From contig CANBSV010000078.1 in assembly GCA_947372225.1 (NCBI GenBank), forward strand, positions 1 to 12,905: a stretch of 12,905 bases of DNA, in the 5' to 3' direction. This stretch comes from Burkholderiales bacterium (GTDB lineage Bacteria; Pseudomonadota; Gammaproteobacteria; Burkholderiales; Burkholderiaceae_C). Every line of letters starts with the position of its first letter. Within the stretch, counting starts at the first letter, position 1. Below the pieces are notes generated by a model. The model saw only the letters and a program-made list of their open reading frames with translations, searched no databases and was not told the DNA's origin. The translations under genes and the position numbers were made by a program. Positions 1 to 6,252 of the stretch are shown here, in pieces.

Positions 1-61
1 CGCTCGGCTGGCCAGCGCTGCCAAGGCTCTGGCGCATAGCCGCGCGAGGCGCAGCGCATGA
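1..61 (+). CDS. C-terminal tail of an upstream gene (partial)
   Basis: Reading from base 2, 19 sense codons (Ala/Arg/Leu-rich, ending S-R-A-R-R-S-A) run to a TGA at 59-61 without interruption. The TGA overlaps the ATG of the next gene as ATGA, the same junction type used through the rest of this operon, which supports this being a real gene end. The fragment is too short to identify. From knowledge of rkp and wcb capsule loci, a polyketide/fatty-acid synthase-like gene or its accessory could lie here, but nothing in the 19 residues shows that. Confidence 0.5.
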   Translation, partial: ARLASAAKALAHSRARRSA

Positions 62-1377
62 GCAAGTCGAACCTCGACGCATCGGCCAAGAGCCAGCTGA
101 TCCAGCGCTTCCTGGGCCGCAAGGCCGGGGAGGCGCCCGCCGCGGGTGCCGTGCCGGCATCGCGTGCGGCGAGCCACCCGCAAGTCACCGACGCGATGTG
201 CCGGTTCGATCGCCATCCTGGCTACGAAAAGCTCCTGGTGCCGCAGGCCGCTGCCCAGCGGTTGGGCCTGGCCAACCCGTTTTTCAAGTCACACGAAGGT
301 GTGGCCGGTGCCACCACCGTGATCGACGGGCGCACCTGCATCAACTTCTCCAGCTACAACTACCTGGGTCTGGCTGGCCACATGGCGATCAACAAGGCCG
401 CCAAGGACGCGATCGACCGCTACGGCACTTCGGCCTCCGCCAGCCGTCTGGTCGCCGGCGAGCGGCCCGTCCAGCGCGAACTGGAGGTGGCCCTGGCCGA
501 GTTCTACGAGGTCGACGACTGCGTGGTGTTCGTCAGCGGCCATGCCACCAACGTCAGCACCATCGGCTACCTGTTCGGGCCGAAGGACCTGGTCATCCAC
601 GACAGCCTCATCCACAACAGCACGCTCGAGGGCATACGCCTGGCGGGCAGCTCGCGCCGCTCGTTCCCGCACAACGACCTGGCCGCGCTCGACGGCATCC
701 TGAGCGAGATTCGCGGGCAGTTCGAGCGCGTGCTCGTCGTCGTCGAAGGCCTCTACAGCATGGACGGCGACATCCCCGACCTGCCGCAACTCATCGCCAT
801 CAAGCAGCGACACAAGGCCTTTTTGATGGTCGACGAGGCCCATTCGCTGGGGGTGCTGGGCGCCACCGGCGGCGGCATCCGTCAGCACTTCGGCGTGGCC
901 GGCACGCAAGTCGACATCTGGATGGGCACGCTGAGCAAGGCGCTGGCCGGCTGCGGCGGCTACATCGCCGGCGAGCGCGCGCTGATCGAAAACCTCAAGT
1001 ACGCCGCGCCCGGCTTTGTCTACAGCGTGGGCATCTCGCCGCCACTGGCCGCAGCATCGCTTGAAGCCTTGCGCGTCATGCAAAAAGAGCCCGAGCGCGT
1101 CGAGCGCTTGCAGCGCCGCTCGCAGCAGTTCTTGCAACTGGCCCGCAGCCGCGGCATCGACACCGGTCTGTCGCAGGGCCACGCGGTCATCCCGGCCATC
1201 GTGGGCAGTTCGCTCAAGGCGGTGAAGCTCTCGCAAAAGCTCTTCGAGCGCGGCATCAACGTGCAACCCATCATCTACCCAGCCGTCGAAGAACGCGCCG
1301 CGAGGCTGCGGTTTTTCATCAGCTGCATGCACACCGAGGCGCAGTTGCAAACGGTGGTTGAGGCGGTGGCGGGATGA
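58..1377 (+). CDS. Alpha-oxoamine synthase-like PLP enzyme (BioF/KBL fold; RkpG/WcbT-type capsule protein)
   Basis: A 439-aa fold-type I PLP enzyme of the 8-amino-7-oxononanoate synthase / 2-amino-3-ketobutyrate CoA ligase / serine palmitoyltransferase group, which condenses an amino acid with an acyl thioester. Visible motifs are FSSYNYLGL at 97-105, TSASASRLVAG at 124-134, the cofactor-binding DEAHS at 259-263, and TLSKALAG at 291-298 with K294 as the expected Schiff-base lysine. BioF proteins are usually near 385 aa; about 50 extra residues lie at the N terminus, and K-S-Q-L-I-Q-R-F-L-G-R-K near residue 11 could be a docking tail. Biotin synthesis is unlikely because the gene sits directly before capsule export genes. 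Similar enzymes occur in Sinorhizobium K-antigen (RkpG) and Burkholderia capsule (WcbT) loci beside PKS-like proteins. Its actual substrate cannot be read from the sequence. The start is set by the ATGA overlap with the upstream gene. Confidence 0.85.
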   Translation: MSKSNLDASAKSQLIQRFLGRKAGEAPAAGAVPASRAASHPQVTDAMCRFDRHPGYEKLLVPQAAAQRLGLANPFFKSHEGVAGATTVIDGRTCINFSSYNYLGLAGHMAINKAAKDAIDRYGTSASASRLVAGERPVQRELEVALAEFYEVDDCVVFVSGHATNVSTIGYLFGPKDLVIHDSLIHNSTLEGIRLAGSSRRSFPHNDLAALDGILSEIRGQFERVLVVVEGLYSMDGDIPDLPQLIAIKQRHKAFLMVDEAHSLGVLGATGGGIRQHFGVAGTQVDIWMGTLSKALAGCGGYIAGERALIENLKYAAPGFVYSVGISPPLAAASLEALRVMQKEPERVERLQRRSQQFLQLARSRGIDTGLSQGHAVIPAIVGSSLKAVKLSQKLFERGINVQPIIYPAVEERAARLRFFISCMHTEAQLQTVVEAVAG

Positions 1378-1382
1378 GCGGG

Positions 1383-1422
1383 TTGAATGTATATTGACGA
1401 TGTTTGTATAAACATTCAGGGG
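1383..1422 (+). promoter_or_regulatory. Candidate vapBC promoter, operator and ribosome binding site
   Basis: TTGAAT at 1383-1388 and TATAAA at 1407-1412 are separated by 18 bp and fit a weak sigma-70 promoter. The -10 box lies inside a perfect inverted repeat, ATGTTT (1400-1405) and AAACAT (1410-1415) around GTAT. An outer pair, GAATGT (1385-1390) and ACATTC (1412-1417), also matches. Type II antitoxins with ribbon-helix-helix folds normally repress their own promoter through such palindromes. AGGGG at 1418-1422 is a good Shine-Dalgarno 6 nt before the GTG at 1429. One conflict: the predicted transcript start (about 1419) would fall inside that Shine-Dalgarno. Confidence 0.4.
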
Positions 1423-1428
1423 CTGTCT

Positions 1429-1665
1429 GTGGCGCTGCAAATTGCGAATCCAACGGTTGTTGCCAAGGTCGAACGACTCGCCAAGGCAACGGGGCTGACC
1501 AAGACGGCCGTGGTCGAGAAGGCGATCGACCGTCTGGCTTCCGAAACTGGTACGAGGCCGCAGTCGGGGCGCATGGCGGCCCTGCTGGCACAACTCGACC
1601 GCGTCCCTGACAGGCTGGACGCATTCAATGCCCTCGAGTGGGACGACCAAGGTCTGCCTAAATGA
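1429..1665 (+). CDS. vapB: VapB-type antitoxin (ribbon-helix-helix)
   Basis: Small antitoxin, 78 aa from the GTG at 1429. The start M-A-L-Q-I-A-N-P-T-V, followed by a helix ending LAKATGLTKTAVVEKAIDRL, matches the Rv0623-like VapB family, whose members begin with a short beta strand of the form (M)xLxIxNP and dimerise as a ribbon-helix-helix to bind DNA. The C-terminal part (ALLAQLDRVPDRLDAFN, then WDDQGLPK) would wrap the toxin. An ATG at 1387 in the same frame would add 14 residues unlike the family and lies within the likely operator; the GTG has a good AGGGG Shine-Dalgarno 6 nt upstream. The stop overlaps the toxin start as ATGA, as is usual for these pairs. The pair is out of place in a capsule operon and looks inserted. 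Confidence 0.8.
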   Translation: MALQIANPTVVAKVERLAKATGLTKTAVVEKAIDRLASETGTRPQSGRMAALLAQLDRVPDRLDAFNALEWDDQGLPK

Positions 1666-2069
1666 TCGTGGTCGATACCTCCGCCATCGTGTCGGTGGCT
1701 TTCAACGAGCCTGAGCGGCAGACGTTCGTTGAAGCGATTCAGCAGGCCGACAAGGCGTTGATCAGCACCGTGTCTGCCCTCGAGGCGCGCATGGTGGTGC
1801 ATGGCCGTCGAGGTCAGCGAGCCGTGGTGCTGGTGGACGATCTGCTGCGGCTTCCGACGTTCGAACTGGTGCCACCCGGCGTCACCGAAATGGACGCTGC
1901 CTACGCGGCTTTCGTGGCCTTTGGCAAGGGCAGCGGACATCCCGCAAATCTGAACTTCGGCGATGTTTTCAGCTATGCGCTGGCCAAGGTTCGAGGACTG
2001 CCACTCCTGTACAAGGGCAACGACTTCTCACACACCGACGTGGTCAGCGCATTGCGCCACACGCAGTAG
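1662..2069 (+). CDS. vapC: VapC-type PIN-domain ribonuclease toxin
   Basis: A 135-aa PIN-domain protein, close to the usual VapC size. It opens with MIVVDTSAIVSV, giving the first catalytic acid D5; E41 follows in SALEARMV, D101 in LNFGDVFSYALAKV, and D121 in YKGNDFSHTDV. These four carboxylates are the standard Mg2+-binding set of the family, so the enzyme looks intact. VapC toxins cleave specific RNAs (often tRNA or 23S rRNA) to arrest growth; the target here cannot be predicted. It overlaps vapB by 4 bp and should be co-transcribed and held inactive by it. Its 3' end precedes kpsE by about 61 bp, one of the few gaps in an otherwise overlapping operon. Confidence 0.88.
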   Translation: MIVVDTSAIVSVAFNEPERQTFVEAIQQADKALISTVSALEARMVVHGRRGQRAVVLVDDLLRLPTFELVPPGVTEMDAAYAAFVAFGKGSGHPANLNFGDVFSYALAKVRGLPLLYKGNDFSHTDVVSALRHTQ

Positions 2070-2130
2070 CACGGCACCGCATTCGAGCGACTGCAAGCCC
2101 CCCGACCAAAAACCTGGAATCGCGAACTCC

Positions 2131-3282
2131 TTGGAACCTACACCTACTTCAGCCCCCGCGCTCACACCACCGGCGCCGGTCTCCCCCCGCCGCCTGCCGG
2201 GCTGGTTCAACGCCATCTTCGTGCTCACGGTGCTGGTGCCCACGGCGTTGGCGGTGGTCTATTACGGGCTGATTGCGTCCGACGTTTACATCTCCGAGTC
2301 GCGCTTTGTGGTGCGCAATCCGCAGCGTGCTTCGCAATCCAGCCTGGGCTCGCTGTTGCAAGGCACGGGCTTCACGCGCTCGCAGGACGACACCTACTCG
2401 GTGCACGACTACATGCGCTCGCGCGACGCGCTGCGCGAGCTCGACGACAAGTTGCACGTGCGCAGCGCCTATTCGAACCACAGCGTCGACGTGATCAACC
2501 GCTTCCCCGGCCTGGATTGGGACGACAGCTTCGAAGCCTTGCACCGCTACTACCAGAAGCAGGTCAGCATCGACTACGACAGCGTGTCGTCGATCACCGT
2601 GCTGCGCGTGCACGCCTACACCGCCGAAGGCGCCAAGGCCATCAACGACATGCTGCTCAACATGGGCGAGCGGCTGGTCAACAACCTCAACGACCGCAGC
2701 CGCCAAGACCTGATTCGCGTGGCCGAGCAAGAGGTCGAGCAGGCCGAATCCAAGGCCAAAGCAGCAGCGCTGGCGCTGGCGGCCTATCGCTCCGACCGAT
2801 CGGTGTTTGACCCTACCAGCCAGTCGGCGCTGCAACTGCAAGGCGTGGCCCGCATTCAAGAGGAGTTGCTGGCCACCGAAGGCCAGCTCGCGCAGATCCG
2901 CCAGGTGGCGCCCAACAACCCTCAAATCGCTGCATTGGCCAGCCGTGCCGCAGGCCTGCGCCAGGCCATTTCGGCCGAAACCGGCAAGGTCATCGGCAGC
3001 GGCACATCGCTCACCGGCAAGGCCCCGGTGTATGACCGGCTCACGCTCGACAAGGGCTTTGCCGACCGGCAACTGGGCAGCGCGCTGGCCTCGCTCGAGA
3101 CCGCGCGCAGCGAAGCCCAGCGCAAGCAGCTCTACCTCGAGCGGCTGGTACAGCCCAACCTGCCCGACATGGCCGTCGAGCCTCGCCGCATCCGCTCCAC
3201 GCTCACCGTGCTTGCGCTGGGCCTGGTCCTGTGGGGCGTGCTGAGCCTGGTGGTGTCCAGCGTCAAAGAGCACACCGACTGA
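2131..3282 (+). CDS. kpsE: Capsule polysaccharide export inner-membrane protein (KpsE/CtrB/BexC family)
   Basis: A 383-aa polysaccharide co-polymerase-type protein, normal length for KpsE. After a short Pro-rich cytoplasmic tail there is a membrane segment at about 26-48 (NAIFVLTVLVPTALAVVYYG), then ESRFVVRNPQ at 56-65, typical of the family. A long periplasmic region with helical, Ala/Gln-rich stretches follows, and a second membrane segment lies at about 356-377 near the C terminus. KpsE links the KpsM/KpsT transporter to the outer-membrane exporter. The start is uncertain: the frame is open far upstream but there overlaps vapC in a nonsensical reading. No ATG occurs before residue 137, so TTG at 2131 is chosen, with a weak GGAA at 2116-2119. 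The stop overlaps the kpsM start as TGATG. Confidence 0.88.
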   Translation: MEPTPTSAPALTPPAPVSPRRLPGWFNAIFVLTVLVPTALAVVYYGLIASDVYISESRFVVRNPQRASQSSLGSLLQGTGFTRSQDDTYSVHDYMRSRDALRELDDKLHVRSAYSNHSVDVINRFPGLDWDDSFEALHRYYQKQVSIDYDSVSSITVLRVHAYTAEGAKAINDMLLNMGERLVNNLNDRSRQDLIRVAEQEVEQAESKAKAAALALAAYRSDRSVFDPTSQSALQLQGVARIQEELLATEGQLAQIRQVAPNNPQIAALASRAAGLRQAISAETGKVIGSGTSLTGKAPVYDRLTLDKGFADRQLGSALASLETARSEAQRKQLYLERLVQPNLPDMAVEPRRIRSTLTVLALGLVLWGVLSLVVSSVKEHTD

Positions 3283-4082
3283 TGCAGCCCACGGTGCCTG
3301 CGGGCAGCTTCATGCGATCGCTTGCCATCCAGCGGCGGGTGATCGGCGCGCTGCTGATGCGCGAGGTGATCACGCGGTTTGGGCGCGACAACCTCGGCGT
3401 GTTGTGGCTGGTGGGCGAGCCGATGTTGTTCACGATGGGGGTGGCCGGGCTCTGGGCTGCTGCCGGCATGAATCATGGCGCTGGTATCCCGATCGTCGCG
3501 TTTGCCATCACTGGCTACTCGTCCGTGCTGGTGTGGCGCAACACGGTCAACCGTTGCAGCATGGCGATTCAGGCCAATCTCAACTTGCTGTACCACCGCA
3601 ACGTGCGAACGATCGACGTCATATTCACGCGCATCGTGCTCGAAGTTGCCGGAGCCAGCGGCTCGTTCATTTTGCTTTCAGCCTTCTTCATGGCGATCGA
3701 ATGGTTGTCGACCCCCGTGGACTTGCTGCAGGTGCTGTTGGGCTGGCTGATGCTGGTGTGGTTTGGGGCGTCTCTGGCGCTCACCATGGGCGCTCTTACC
3801 TCGTACAGCCATCTCGTTGAAAGACTCTGGCACCCCGCTGCGTACCTGTTGTTTCCGCTGTCGGGTGCTCCTTTCATGGTGGAGTGGCTGCCGCCGGCGT
3901 TTCAAAAGACCGTACTTTTGCTGCCCATGGTCCACGGCGTGGAAATGGTCCGAGAAGGTTTTTTCGGCAACACGGTTCGCACCCACTACGACGTGGCCTA
4001 CATGGCCACGTGCTGCCTGCTGCTGACGTTGACTGGCCTGTTTTTGACGCACGATGCAGCGCGGCGGGTTGAGGCCGAATGA
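3282..4082 (+). CDS. kpsM: Capsule polysaccharide ABC transporter permease (KpsM/CtrC/BexB family)
   Basis: A 266-aa ABC-2 type permease, matching the usual length of about 260 residues. The amphipathic N-terminal stretch LLMREVITRFGRDNLGVLW (24-42) is the family's hallmark before the first membrane helix. Hydrophobic segments lie near 38-60, 68-86, 120-140, 147-172, 185-205 and 237-256, giving six predicted helices. The loop LYHRNVRTIDV (103-113) and the segment GAPFMVEWLPPAFQ (195-208) also fit KpsM-type proteins. It forms the inner-membrane channel through which the ATPase encoded next moves the finished glycan. The ATG at 3282 shares a base with the kpsE stop (TGATG); a second ATG at 3312 is possible. 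It overlaps kpsT by 4 bp. Confidence 0.92.
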   Translation: MQPTVPAGSFMRSLAIQRRVIGALLMREVITRFGRDNLGVLWLVGEPMLFTMGVAGLWAAAGMNHGAGIPIVAFAITGYSSVLVWRNTVNRCSMAIQANLNLLYHRNVRTIDVIFTRIVLEVAGASGSFILLSAFFMAIEWLSTPVDLLQVLLGWLMLVWFGASLALTMGALTSYSHLVERLWHPAAYLLFPLSGAPFMVEWLPPAFQKTVLLLPMVHGVEMVREGFFGNTVRTHYDVAYMATCCLLLTLTGLFLTHDAARRVEAE

Positions 4083-4750
4083 TCCGCATCGAAAACGTCA
4101 GCAAGAGCTACCACACGCGGCTGGGGCGCCGCACGGTGCTCGACCGGGTGAACCTCGAGCTGCACCCCGGGCGCAACGTGGGCATCCTGGGCCGCAACGG
4201 CGCGGGCAAGAGCACGCTCATCCGGCTGCTGAGTGGTGCCGAGAGCCCCAGCTCGGGCCGCATACACCGGGGCATGAGCGTGAGCTGGCCGCTGGCCTTT
4301 GGCGGGGCCTTTCAGGCCAACCTGACCGGACTCGACAACCTGAAGTTCGTGTGCCGGGTGTACGGCGTGGACTACAAGCCGCTGGTGCCGTTTGTGGAGG
4401 AGTTCACCGAGCTGGGCGTGTACTTTCGCGAGCCGGTGTCGCACTACTCGATGGGCATGACCACGCGGCTGGCGTTTGCGCTGTCCATGGCCATCGAGTT
4501 TGATTGCTTCTTGATCGACGAGGCCATGGTGGTGGGCGATGCGCGCTTTCATGAGCGCTGCCACCTGGAGCTGTTTCACAAGCGCCGCGACCGCGCCTTT
4601 GTGCTGGTGACGCACGACGCCAACGTGATCAAGCTGTATTGCGAGCGCGCTTGCGTGCTGCACGAAGGCAAGCTGCTTGACTTTGACAGCGTGGACGCCG
4701 CCTACGACTTCTACATGAACCGCACCGAGGCGCCGGCGGTCGAGGTATGA
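4079..4750 (+). CDS. kpsT: Capsule polysaccharide ABC transporter ATPase (KpsT/CtrD/BexA family)
   Basis: A 223-aa nucleotide-binding subunit, the normal KpsT length. The Walker A motif is GRNGAGKST at 38-46. The signature is the divergent SHYSMGMTTRLAFA at 121-134, in place of LSGGQ, which is characteristic of polysaccharide-exporting ATPases. Walker B is FDCFLIDEAM at 141-150, with catalytic E148. The switch histidine is H179 in LVTHD. ATP binding and hydrolysis here power glycan export through KpsM. It lacks the C-terminal carbohydrate-binding domain found in O9a-type Wzt proteins, so the transporter itself probably does not recognise a capped chain end. The gene overlaps both neighbours by 4 bp. 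Confidence 0.95.
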   Translation: MIRIENVSKSYHTRLGRRTVLDRVNLELHPGRNVGILGRNGAGKSTLIRLLSGAESPSSGRIHRGMSVSWPLAFGGAFQANLTGLDNLKFVCRVYGVDYKPLVPFVEEFTELGVYFREPVSHYSMGMTTRLAFALSMAIEFDCFLIDEAMVVGDARFHERCHLELFHKRRDRAFVLVTHDANVIKLYCERACVLHEGKLLDFDSVDAAYDFYMNRTEAPAVEV

Positions 4751-6252
4751 AGATCCTGCTTGAACTGCGCCCCGCGCTGGACGGCCACGCCGGCATTCCG
4801 CAAGAAACGCGGCTGCTGTTTCGTGGCCTGGCCCAGTTGCCCGGCGTGCAGGTCGATGGCCTGCTGCAAAGCAGCCAGCAACGCCTGGCCAACGGCTTGC
4901 CGGCCGATGACGCCGAACTGAGCCGCTGGCCGTTGGACAAGCGCATCAACCGCCTGTCTCGCGTGGTGGTGTCGCTGCAGCCCAGCGAAACCATGGACTG
5001 GCTGATGCACGTGCAGCGCGCGCTGGGGCTCACCTTGTCGGCCGCCGCCATGGTGGCGGGCACCTTGCTCGGCCGACGCCAGCCGCTCACCCGCTTTGAG
5101 CCCGAGGGTTTTGAAGATTTCGTGTGGCGTGCGCTGTTTGCCCGCACCTTGCAACCCGAGGACTTTGCCGCCGTGACCACAGCGCACTACCGCGTGGCTC
5201 GAGTGCCGTGGACCACGGCCCATGTGAGCGCGCTGCTGATGCGCCGACTGGCCACCGCCGTGTACCCGCGGCTCGACACCCTCGGCTACGACCTGATGCT
5301 GGCCGAAACCCCGTATCCGGGTCGCGTGAGCGGATCGACCCGGCTGGTGGTGCGTTACCACGACGCCATACCGCTGCTGATGCCGCACACCATCTCAGAC
5401 CGGTCGTATCACCAGGCCTCGCACTTTCACGCACTGCGCCGCAACGTGCGCGACGGCGCCTGGTTTGCCTGCGTGTCCGAGGCCAGCCGGCAAGACCTGT
5501 TGCGCGTTTTTCCGCAGGCCGAGCCGCGTGCGGTGACCATCCCCAACATGGTGTCGCCGCACTATTTTTTTGAAGCGGATTCCAGGCCCACTCGGATCGA
5601 CGAGATCCTGAGAACGCGAGCCAACCGGCAGGTCGAAGCCAAGGCAGCAGCCCTTGGACCGCGCGAGGCTGCCGCGCCACTGGCCCGTGGTCCCAGCTAC
5701 TTGCTGATGGTCTCGACGCTGGAGCCGCGCAAGAACCACCTGGGCTTGCTGGCCGCATGGGAGCAGTTGCGCGCCAACGGACACCCCGATTTGCAACTGG
5801 TGCTGGTGGGAATGCTGGGCTGGGATCACAAGGCCATCGTGGCCAAGTTGCTGCCGTGGGTGGCGCGTGGTCTGGTGCATGTGCTTGAAGACGTGCCCGC
5901 CGCCGATTTGCGGCTTCTGTATCGCCACGCCAGCGCTACGGTGTGCCCGAGCTTTGGTGAAGGCTTCGGGTTCTCAGGCGTCGAGGCCATGCGCTGCGGC
6001 GGCGTGGTGGCCGCGTCAGACCTGCCGGTGCACCGCGAGGTGTACGGCGATGCGGCTCAGTACTTCAACCCGTATTCGGTGGCGCAAATGTCCGCTTCAA
6101 TGGGGCAGTTGATCGATGCCTCGGCCCACTCGCGGCGCGCCGAACTGGTGGCGCTTGGTGGCCAGGTGGCTGCGCGGTATTTGCCCGACAAAATCCTTCC
6201 TGGCTGGCTTACTTTCCTGCGTGCGGCCGCCGCCAAAACGGGAACCTCATGA
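4747..6252 (+). CDS. GT4-family glycosyltransferase
   Basis: A 501-aa retaining glycosyltransferase of the GT4 (GT-B fold) family. The N-terminal acceptor domain begins MKILLELRPALDGHAGIPQE, with the Gly-rich turn expected after the first strand. The linker STLEPRKN (323-330) and the donor-binding block PSFGEGFGFSGVEAMRCGG (401-419), with E405 and E413 forming the E-x7-E pair, are clear, followed by ASDLPVHREVYGDAAQYF. Residues about 65-165 look like an insertion relative to shorter GT4 enzymes. The likely role is adding a sugar to the capsule chain at the cytoplasmic face of the inner membrane; donor and linkage are unknown. It overlaps kpsT upstream and the next gene downstream by ATGA junctions. 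Confidence 0.88.
   Translation: MKILLELRPALDGHAGIPQETRLLFRGLAQLPGVQVDGLLQSSQQRLANGLPADDAELSRWPLDKRINRLSRVVVSLQPSETMDWLMHVQRALGLTLSAAAMVAGTLLGRRQPLTRFEPEGFEDFVWRALFARTLQPEDFAAVTTAHYRVARVPWTTAHVSALLMRRLATAVYPRLDTLGYDLMLAETPYPGRVSGSTRLVVRYHDAIPLLMPHTISDRSYHQASHFHALRRNVRDGAWFACVSEASRQDLLRVFPQAEPRAVTIPNMVSPHYFFEADSRPTRIDEILRTRANRQVEAKAAALGPREAAAPLARGPSYLLMVSTLEPRKNHLGLLAAWEQLRANGHPDLQLVLVGMLGWDHKAIVAKLLPWVARGLVHVLEDVPAADLRLLYRHASATVCPSFGEGFGFSGVEAMRCGGVVAASDLPVHREVYGDAAQYFNPYSVAQMSASMGQLIDASAHSRRAELVALGGQVAARYLPDKILPGWLTFLRAAAAKTGTS

Noticed and set aside
289..1650. 453-codon minus-strand open frame opposite the oxoamine synthase gene
   Set aside because: It lies opposite a gene with clear catalytic motifs and spans into vapB. 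The high-GC third-position bias explains its openness.
1963..2130. Upstream extension of the kpsE frame to an ATG at 1963
   Set aside because: It overlaps the vapC catalytic region and reads as a Cys/Thr/His-rich nonsense stretch unlike any KpsE N terminus.
2149..3273. 374-codon minus-strand open frame opposite kpsE
   Set aside because: It is a composition shadow of a GC-rich gene and shows no recognisable domain.
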